NCBI GenBank assembly: GCA_945971755.1 | Contig: CAMFPJ010000091.1 | Coordinates: 1 to 5,823, forward strand | DNA length: 5,823 bases | Source of the DNA: an uncultured Clostridia bacterium | Lineage (GTDB): Bacteria; Bacillota; Clostridia; Oscillospirales; Acutalibacteraceae | Reading direction: 5' to 3' | Shown here: piece after piece, positions 1 to 4,662 of the stretch | Numbering within the stretch: the stretch's first letter is position 1 | Layout of the letters: each line of letters opens with the position of its first letter | The notes under the pieces: generated by a model | What the model saw: only the letters and a program-made list of their open reading frames with translations | What the model was told of the DNA's origin: nothing | The model's database searches: none | Translations under genes and position numbers: made by a program

Positions 1-5
1 ATTTT

Positions 6-89
6 TGGTGCGAGAGACGGGACTTGAACCCGTACGGGATTACCACACGCCCCTCAAACGTGCGCGTCTGCCGATTCCGCCACTCTCGC
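6..89 (-). tRNA. tRNA-Leu (anticodon GAG)
   Basis: The minus strand folds into a class II tRNA. The acceptor GCGAGAG (89-83) pairs with CTCTCGC (16-10). The anticodon stem is CACGT (62-58) with GCGTG (50-46), closing on the loop TTGAGGG (57-51), which gives anticodon GAG at 55-53 and reads CUC/CUU leucine codons. The T stem ACGGG/CCCGT encloses TTCAAGT. A variable arm of about 12 nt containing a small GG/CC stem supports Leu rather than a class I tRNA. The discriminator A and the CCA end (8-6) are encoded. It is transcribed in the same direction as argS but has its own promoter just upstream. Its terminator would lie beyond the left edge of the window. Confidence 0.96.
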
Positions 90-95
90 AAAAGT

Positions 96-111
96 GCCGT
101 TCCTTAACGGC
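96..111 (-). other. Hairpin in the 5' leader of the tRNA-Leu precursor
   Basis: GCCGTT and AACGGC form a perfect 6-bp stem (7 bp if the flanking T95-A112 pair is counted) around a 4-nt loop. From the position of the -10 box the transcript is expected to start at about 111-112, so the RNA would begin with this stem. A six-base spacer then leads to the first base of the tRNA. It may protect the 5' end or shape RNase P processing; a DNA operator role is also possible. The structure is seen in the sequence; its function is inferred. Confidence 0.6.
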
Positions 112-118
112 AAAAAGA

Positions 119-147
119 ATTATATCAAAACGTGCTCACACTGTCAA
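119..147 (-). promoter_or_regulatory. Consensus sigma-A promoter of tRNA-Leu
   Basis: On the minus strand a perfect -35 TTGACA (147-142) is separated by exactly 17 bp from a perfect -10 TATAAT (124-119). Start of transcription is expected near 111-112, leaving a leader of about 22 nt before the tRNA. A full consensus match is typical of strong stable-RNA promoters. It shows that the tRNA does not depend on read-through from argS. Confidence 0.93.
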
Positions 148-173
148 GTGTTTTTTACAAGTTTTTTGAAAAA
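148..173 (-). promoter_or_regulatory. Phased A-tracts, probable UP element of the tRNA promoter
   Basis: Two T6 runs on the plus strand (151-156 and 162-167; A6 on the transcribed orientation) lie 11 bp apart just upstream of the -35 box, followed by A5 at 169-173. Relative to a start near 111 they fall at about -40 to -45 and -51 to -56, the places where the alpha-subunit C-terminal domain of RNA polymerase contacts UP elements. Their spacing also predicts intrinsic DNA bending. The rest of the gap up to about 291 holds no gene or clear signal that I can support. Confidence 0.6.
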
Positions 174-291
174 TTTGAAAATGCTTACCGTGCAAAGATT
201 ATATTGCAGGCTGTTATTGCTTTCCGATACTCTAATAAAAAATCATTTTCGGGCTGTCATGTCGCCTGCACACTAACCGAAATCAAAATTT

Positions 292-319
292 TCAGGGGAC
301 GGTGTTTACCGCCCCCTGA
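292..319 (-). terminator. Hairpin terminator after argS
   Basis: A 12-bp stem encloses a 4-nt loop (304-307): TCAGGGG pairs with CCCCTGA and CGGT with ACCG. Position 312/299 is a G-U wobble if read as minus-strand RNA but an A-C mismatch if read as plus, so the minus reading is more stable. It lies 27 nt past the argS stop. The minus-strand tail is AAATTTTG, a modest U-run; the plus strand has a cleaner T5 at 320-324, so it may work in both directions. Confidence 0.72.
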
Positions 320-346
320 TTTTTAACTTAATTCTTTTTTCACCCG

Positions 347-2092
347 TCACATTGATTCCGGAGTGGAAATGCTGAACATTGTAAGCACATTTGTAATAAC
401 CGTCATTACGCACTTGCAAAGGTAAATACGAGCCTGCATAAGGCTTTCATCCTCGCAAGCAACTCGGCAAGCGTTATAAAACTTATGGAAAAGAGTTGCC
501 AAATCAATGCAATAGCGTGTGATTTTTGCAGGGTCGTAATTCTTCGCAGCATTCTGAATTTCGTCTGTAAACGAAGCCAAATGGCGAATAAGCTCAATCT
601 CTTCGGGTGCGGTCAGTTTCATAAGTTCTGCTTTTCCGCAATCACGAATTACTGTGCCGTCTGCCTCAATTTTTTTGATTATGCTGTGAATACGCGCGTT
701 AGCATACTGGCAATAATAAACAGGGTTCTGGCTGCTTTGCTCAACGGCAAGGTCCAAGTCAAAATCCATTGTTGAGCCGGGCTCACGCATATTGAAAAGG
801 AATCTGACTGCGTCAACGGGAATTTCGTCAAGCAAATCTGTAAGTGTAATTGCCTTGCCTGTACGTTTACTCATTTTAACGGGTTTTCCGTCTTTAACAA
901 GGTTTACAAGCTGCATTAAAATAACATCAAGGCGGTTTTCGTCAAGGTCAAGTGCCCTTAAAACGCCTTTCATACGGGCAACGTGGCCGTGGTGGTCAGC
1001 GCCCCAAACGTCAATGGCCTTTTGGAAGCCTCTTGTAACCAATTTATTCCTGTGGTAAGCAATATCTGCCGCAAAGTAAGTTGGGTTGCCGTTTTGGCGG
1101 ATAAGAACATCGTCTTTAAGTTCGAGTTTGTCAATATCCTCCTGCTTTTTACCCTGCTCTTTAAGCATTTCGGTCTGCACTTCAATATTCTTATACCAAA
1201 GTGCGCCGTCTTTTTCATAAGTTAAGCCTTTATTTTTAAGGTAGTCAATGCACTCTTTAACGTCGCCGCTGTTGTGAAGCGTGCTCTCCATAAACCATGT
1301 GTCATAATTTATACGGTATTTTGCCATATTGTCACGCATTTTTTGAATATTAAGCGGAAGGGCAAAGTCAACGAGTGCTTTTCTTCTCTCTTCAGTTGTT
1401 TTGTTTATATACCCGTCACCATACTTTTCACGGAACTGTTGTGCTCTTTCTTTAATATCTTCACCGTGGTAACTGTCTTCAGGGAGTTCAATAGAATCTT
1501 CACCGTTTATAAGCTGCTGATAGCGAATATCAAGTGAAAGTGCGAATTTTTCAATCTGGTTGCCTGCGTCATTAACATAGAATTCACGCTCAACCTCGTA
1601 TCCCGCAAAATCGAGAACGGCGGCAAGGCAGTCGCCGAGGGCGCCTCCGCGGGCGTTGCCCATGTGCATAGGTCCCGTTGGGTTAGCGGAAACAAATTCA
1701 ACATTATATTTTTGACCTTTTCCAAAGTCACTTCTGCCGTAATCAGCACCTTTGCAGTTAACGTCAATTAAAACATCTGCGTAAAACTCGGGAGAAAGGA
1801 AAAAGTTGATAAACCCTGCGCCTGCAACCTCACATTTTGTGAAATAAGAACCGGTTAAGTCAATATTTTCGGCTACTGCATCGGCAATTTTACGGGGTGC
1901 GCAGCGAAATGCCTTTGCACAAAGAAAAGCAACGTTTGTTGAGTAATCGCCGTTGTCACGGTTTGCGGGAATTTCAACATTAAATGCCGGAATAGGCTCA
2001 GCGGGTAAAGCTCCGTTACTCACTGCACGTCCAAGCGCCTCCAAAATTAAAGACCTGAGCGAATCGGTTGCATTTTTAACGATTTTTGACAT
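347..2092 (-). CDS. argS: Arginyl-tRNA synthetase
   Basis: A 581-residue class I aminoacyl-tRNA synthetase that charges tRNA-Arg with arginine using ATP, in the cytoplasm. Residues 1 to about 100 match the N-terminal additional domain of ArgRS. The catalytic Rossmann core carries the HIGH signature as HMGN (143-146, within ANPTGPMHMGN) and the KMSKS loop as KMSKR (406-410). Residues from about 460 form the DALR-type helical anticodon-binding domain, ending in the family-typical PESM close to the usual PERM. Length fits bacterial ArgRS (about 550-600). The ATG is chosen because AGAGGAG (2106-2100) stands 7 nt upstream; that site lies inside the end of the preceding gene, whose stop is one base away, so translation is probably coupled. 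It is the last gene of the ddl operon. No T-box leader or internal promoter can be seen before it. Confidence 0.97.
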   Translation of the reverse strand: MSKIVKNATDSLRSLILEALGRAVSNGALPAEPIPAFNVEIPANRDNGDYSTNVAFLCAKAFRCAPRKIADAVAENIDLTGSYFTKCEVAGAGFINFFLSPEFYADVLIDVNCKGADYGRSDFGKGQKYNVEFVSANPTGPMHMGNARGGALGDCLAAVLDFAGYEVEREFYVNDAGNQIEKFALSLDIRYQQLINGEDSIELPEDSYHGEDIKERAQQFREKYGDGYINKTTEERRKALVDFALPLNIQKMRDNMAKYRINYDTWFMESTLHNSGDVKECIDYLKNKGLTYEKDGALWYKNIEVQTEMLKEQGKKQEDIDKLELKDDVLIRQNGNPTYFAADIAYHRNKLVTRGFQKAIDVWGADHHGHVARMKGVLRALDLDENRLDVILMQLVNLVKDGKPVKMSKRTGKAITLTDLLDEIPVDAVRFLFNMREPGSTMDFDLDLAVEQSSQNPVYYCQYANARIHSIIKKIEADGTVIRDCGKAELMKLTAPEEIELIRHLASFTDEIQNAAKNYDPAKITRYCIDLATLFHKFYNACRVACEDESLMQARIYLCKCVMTVITNVLTMFSISTPESM

Positions 2093-2093
2093 T

Positions 2094-2519
2094 TTAATTC
2101 TCCTCTGATTTTACAATCACGTTATTTGTTGAATAATACTTGCCCGAGAAAAGCAGGTCGTAAGAAAGCTTAAGCAAGCCTATTTTACCGTCATAAAGGT
2201 AGGTTACAAAATTGCCCTTTGTGCTAAGGTCCATTACACCGTAAGGCGTAAGGTAATTGGCGGGGACAGCTTTTCCGTTTCTGATGAAAAGTCTGCTTTT
2301 GTAGCCCCCACCCGTACGGTCAATCTCAACTCTTGAGTCCTCATGAACGGTAATTACAACGTCCTCGTTCATTTCACCGTCTTTTCTCGAATAATGGATA
2401 TGTGTTTTTGTGCCGACTTTTTCAATTTCGCCGACACAGGAAAATGAGTCGGTTTCCTTGCCGTCCTCACTCTCCCTCTCAAAGGTAAGGCTTAAATTTA
2501 CCTGTTTTTTCTCATTCAT
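2094..2519 (-). CDS. DUF1934 (YwiB-like) beta-barrel protein
   Basis: A 141-residue protein with alternating hydrophobic/polar strands throughout, no signal peptide and no membrane segment, so a small cytoplasmic protein. The pattern LTPYGVMDLSTKG (90-102), followed by GKIGLLKLSYDLLFSGKYYSTNNVIV (given here in parts: GKIGLLKLSYD at 111-121, TNNVIV at 131-136), fits the DUF1934 family. That family includes Bacillus YwiB and has a calycin/lipocalin-like barrel. In Bacillus ywiB is also adjacent to argS, which supports the call; the molecular role is unknown. The start ATG shares its A with the TGA stop of ddl. AGAAAGG (2535-2529) lies 9 nt upstream, so translation is likely coupled to ddl. Confidence 0.85.
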   Translation of the reverse strand: MNEKKQVNLSLTFERESEDGKETDSFSCVGEIEKVGTKTHIHYSRKDGEMNEDVVITVHEDSRVEIDRTGGGYKSRLFIRNGKAVPANYLTPYGVMDLSTKGNFVTYLYDGKIGLLKLSYDLLFSGKYYSTNNVIVKSEEN

Positions 2520-3589
2520 CAGTCTGTACCTTTCTCTGTTGCAAGTAATAAAAGCTTATCGATAAGGTCGGGGTATTCAATACCCGCCTCTTTCATCAGC
2601 ATTGGGTACATACTTATGTTAGTAAAGCCCGGAATTGTGTTCGGCTCGTTAAGAAGCACTTTTCCGTCACTCTCTCTTACAAAAAAATCAACCCGTGTAA
2701 GCCCTGTGCAGCCCCAAGCCTTATATGCCTTGATTGCAAGAGCTTTAATCTCTTCCTGCTTTTCCTTTGAAATTCGTGCAGGGATATAAAGGGCTGTTGA
2801 ACCGTCAATGTATTTTGCTTCAAAATCATAAAAATCATTACAGGGCACAATCTCACCTACTGCGCCTGCAAAAGGTTCGTCGTTACCCATTACGGCACAC
2901 TCAACCTCTGCACCCACAATGCCCTCTTCAACTACTACGCGGGAGTCAAACCCGAGAGCATATTCCAAATCTTTATACAAGCTTTCTTTGTTAACAGATT
3001 TCCTGACCCCCACCGACGAGCCTGCATTGGCAGGCTTTACAAAACAGGGGAAGCCAAGATATTCGGCACATTTTTCCGCAAATGCCTTGCCGTTTTTCTC
3101 GAAGTCATATTTAGTGGTGTAAAGCCATTTCGCCTGGGCAATACCGTTTACATCACAAATGGAGTTTGTCATTGCCTTATCCATACAAACAGCCGAAGCC
3201 ATTGTGTTTGGACCCACAAACGGAATACCCGCAACTGCCAAAAGGCCTTGCATTGTGCCGTCCTCACCGTTTTTGCCGTGCATTACGGGGAAGCAAACGT
3301 CAATATAAATATTCTCTGTTTTGTTTTCATCAAAAACAATAATTCCGTGGTCAGCACGGGAAGAGGAAATAACCGCTTTTTTAAGGAGTTTTCCGTCAGC
3401 AAGCCAGCCGTCTTCCTTAAGGTTTTCATAATCGCCCGAATACAAATATGACTTACCGTCTTTGGTAATGCCCATCATATATACGTTATATTTATCTCTT
3501 GGAATATTTCTTAAAACCGACGTTGCGGAAAGAAGGGAAATATCATGCTCGCTGGAAACGCCGCCGAATAAAACAAGTGCATTTTTCAT
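2519..3589 (-). CDS. ddl: D-alanine--D-alanine ligase
   Basis: A 356-residue ATP-grasp enzyme that joins two D-alanines for the UDP-MurNAc-pentapeptide of peptidoglycan, in the cytoplasm. From the chosen start, the N-terminal lobe has FGGVSSEHDIS with the conserved Glu14. The family signature HGKNGEDGTMQG is at 104-115. The ATP-grasp part has KPANAGSSVGV (185-195) and the EE pair 221-222. YDFEAKY (254-260) ends in the Tyr typical of D-Ala-D-Ala rather than D-Ala-D-lactate ligases. NEPNTIPGFT (314-323) supplies the metal ligands Glu315 and Asn317. Length is normal. An in-frame ATG exists 14 codons further upstream (3631), but it lies inside the promoter, between the -10 and -35 boxes. The ATG at 3589 has GGGAG (3602-3598) 8 nt before it and gives the family's usual N-terminus. 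It is the first gene of the operon with the DUF1934 gene and argS. Confidence 0.96.
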   Translation of the reverse strand: MKNALVLFGGVSSEHDISLLSATSVLRNIPRDKYNVYMMGITKDGKSYLYSGDYENLKEDGWLADGKLLKKAVISSSRADHGIIVFDENKTENIYIDVCFPVMHGKNGEDGTMQGLLAVAGIPFVGPNTMASAVCMDKAMTNSICDVNGIAQAKWLYTTKYDFEKNGKAFAEKCAEYLGFPCFVKPANAGSSVGVRKSVNKESLYKDLEYALGFDSRVVVEEGIVGAEVECAVMGNDEPFAGAVGEIVPCNDFYDFEAKYIDGSTALYIPARISKEKQEEIKALAIKAYKAWGCTGLTRVDFFVRESDGKVLLNEPNTIPGFTNISMYPMLMKEAGIEYPDLIDKLLLLATEKGTD

Positions 3590-3597
3590 TAAGATCA

Positions 3598-3602
3598 CTC
3601 CC
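3598..3602 (-). promoter_or_regulatory. Ribosome binding site deciding the ddl start
   Basis: GGGAG lies 8 nt before the ATG at 3589. The upstream in-frame ATG at 3631 has no comparable site and lies upstream of the predicted transcript start near 3613-3614, so it cannot be translated from this promoter. Confidence 0.85.
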
Positions 3603-3621
3603 GAAAAAACATCTAAACTGT

Positions 3622-3650
3622 ATTTTATCATATTGTGATAAATGTTTCAA
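3622..3650 (-). promoter_or_regulatory. Promoter of the ddl-DUF1934-argS operon
   Basis: On the minus strand, -35 TTGAAA (3650-3645) is followed after 17 bp by -10 TAAAAT (3627-3622), preceded by TGA, which makes an extended -10. The expected start near 3613-3614 leaves an untranslated leader of about 25 nt. Two perfect palindromes cover its elements and suggest repression or activation by a dimeric regulator. Confidence 0.85.
3624..3642. promoter_or_regulatory. Palindrome over the ddl -10/spacer, candidate operator
   Basis: TTTATCA and TGATAAA form a perfect 7-bp inverted repeat around TATTG, 19 bp in total. It overlaps four bases of the -10 box and most of the spacer of the ddl promoter, a classic repressor position. 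No T-run follows in the transcribed orientation and most of it lies before the transcript start, so it is not a terminator. The regulator cannot be named from sequence. Confidence 0.5.
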
Positions 3651-3658
3651 CTTGAAAC
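3644..3658. promoter_or_regulatory. Palindrome over the ddl -35, candidate operator
   Basis: GTTTCAA and TTGAAAC form a perfect 7-bp inverted repeat around a single C. It contains the whole -35 hexamer of the ddl promoter and starts two bases after the preceding palindrome. It ends 14 bp before the -35 of the divergent promoter, so a protein bound here could affect both genes. Confidence 0.5.
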
Positions 3659-3672
3659 CGCAAAAAAATTTA

Positions 3673-3701
3673 ATGACAAACAGGAAAATATATGGTACAA
3701 T
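3673..3701 (+). promoter_or_regulatory. Promoter of the unknown plus-strand gene
   Basis: A -35-like ATGACA (3673-3678) lies 17 bp before TACAAT (3696-3701), which is preceded by TGG, making an extended -10. Start of transcription is expected around 3706-3710, giving a leader of about 35-40 nt. It is divergent from the ddl promoter, with 22 bp between the two -35 boxes. Confidence 0.8.
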
Positions 3702-3744
3702 ATAAATCTGTTACACAAACTAAATGTTAAATGAGGTATAAATT

Positions 3745-4596
3745 ATGTTTGAAAGACTTGACGCTATGAAGGCAATTCACAAGGGCTGTAACGACAGTTT
3801 TGAGGCTCTCGGCTTCAATTTTGGCGGAATACGTGAAGAGGGTGTCAACGTTATTGCCGATTTCACAAGGAACGACGTTACAATTCGTTTAGATTCGTAT
3901 GACAATGTTTTAGATATTCTTGTAAGCAACGGTGACGGCAATTTTACAAAAACTTCAACCAACCTTATGGAGCTTAGCGAAACTGACGAAAAAAGCATTA
4001 AATCTCTTTGCAATGAAATTATTGACACTGTCAGCGAAAACTACGGCACAAAATCACCCGTTAAACGTGAAAGCGCAAAGAAAACCGTTTCCCGTGCCGA
4101 TGTAAGAGCAGGTATGTCTTACGACGGCAACACATTAGCCGCAAAAATCGTGCTTGTTTACCCTGAGCTTAAAGAAGAATACAAGGCAAACAGCGACAAG
4201 TACGGCCCGTTTTTAAGCGAAGAGTTTTTTGTGGAGCACGCTAACGAAAAGATTTTGGCAACCGTTAAAAGCGGTGACGCACAAACCCGTAAAAAGCTTT
4301 TCAAAATTCTCACCGAAATGTACCAAAACGGCTCAAGCGAAACTCAAGATTTAATCTGTGTTACAATTCTCGGCGAAATGATGAACGACAAAGATATGCT
4401 CGCAGTTTGCAGAGAGTATATTGACGATGACGATTTCTACGAAACACTTGAGGCAGTTAACGAGATTTTAGCAAGCCGTGCGGGCAAAAGACTTCGTGAG
4501 AAGCTTAAAAATCCTCCGAAATACAAGCCGAAAAAAGAGAAAAAAGGCTTTATGGCAAATATGCTTGACGCAAGTGCCGCACAGCAAAACCAATAA
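3745..4596 (+). CDS. Soluble protein of unknown function, helical C-terminal half
   Basis: A 283-residue protein that I do not recognise with certainty. It has no signal peptide or membrane segment. Residues 1 to about 100 look like a small alpha/beta domain: a helix (3-22) followed by strands around GVNVIADF, VTIRLD and VLDILVS. A lysine/serine-rich linker runs about 101-118. Residues 120-245 are mainly helical, with VYPELKEEYKANSDKYGPFL (138-157) and the acidic patch YIDDDDFYE (225-233). This resembles small helical domains of unknown function in Firmicutes (DUF7674-like, low confidence). The tail about 246-268 is strongly basic (KNPPKYKPKKEKK), perhaps a nucleic-acid or membrane-surface contact. 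The ATG has TGAGG (3732-3736) 8 nt upstream and its own promoter, and an intrinsic terminator follows, so it is probably a single-gene unit. Codon use resembles its neighbours. Confidence 0.85.
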   Translation: MFERLDAMKAIHKGCNDSFEALGFNFGGIREEGVNVIADFTRNDVTIRLDSYDNVLDILVSNGDGNFTKTSTNLMELSETDEKSIKSLCNEIIDTVSENYGTKSPVKRESAKKTVSRADVRAGMSYDGNTLAAKIVLVYPELKEEYKANSDKYGPFLSEEFFVEHANEKILATVKSGDAQTRKKLFKILTEMYQNGSSETQDLICVTILGEMMNDKDMLAVCREYIDDDDFYETLEAVNEILASRAGKRLREKLKNPPKYKPKKEKKGFMANMLDASAAQQNQ

Positions 4597-4606
4597 AGAT
4601 TTGCAG

Positions 4607-4634
4607 GGGACGATGCCCAAATCGTCCCGTTTTT
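4607..4634 (+). terminator. Intrinsic terminator after the unknown gene
   Basis: GGGACGAT (4607-4614) and ATCGTCCC (4621-4628) form a perfect 8-bp stem around a 6-nt loop, followed by G and T5 (4630-4634). It starts 10 nt after the stop codon. It lies only 28 nt ahead of the next gene's start, so any incomplete termination would feed directly into the GH13 gene. Confidence 0.87.
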
Positions 4635-4651
4635 ATATATACGAGTTTTTT

Positions 4652-4656
4652 AGGAG
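4652..4656 (+). promoter_or_regulatory. Ribosome binding site of the GH13 gene
   Basis: AGGAG stands 6 nt before the ATG at 4663. It fixes the start of a reading frame that has no stop before the window end. Confidence 0.85.
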
Positions 4657-4662
4657 TGCAAA

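Noticed and set aside
198..203. A second TATAAT on the minus strand, upstream of the tRNA promoter
   Set aside because: The hexamer 17 bp upstream matches only three of six -35 positions, and the tRNA already has a full-consensus promoter closer by.
94..326. Two overlapping short plus-strand reading frames of 60 and 64 codons
   Set aside because: They run over the tRNA promoter, A-tracts and the argS terminator hairpin, lack ribosome binding sites, and their translations show no protein-like character.
2092..2130. Possible T-box or other leader controlling argS
   Set aside because: argS starts one base after the preceding stop codon, so there is no room for a leader RNA, and the 25-nt leader of the operon is also far too short.
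3590..3631. A 14-codon longer form of ddl starting at 3631
   Set aside because: That ATG is part of the extended -10/spacer of the promoter and upstream of the expected transcript start; the ATG at 3589 has a GGGAG site and gives the family's normal N-terminus.
3745..4662. Toxin-immunity or defence interpretation for the unknown gene
   Set aside because: The helical half loosely resembles domains sometimes found near toxins, but no toxin, nuclease or mobile gene is nearby and the neighbours are all house-keeping genes.
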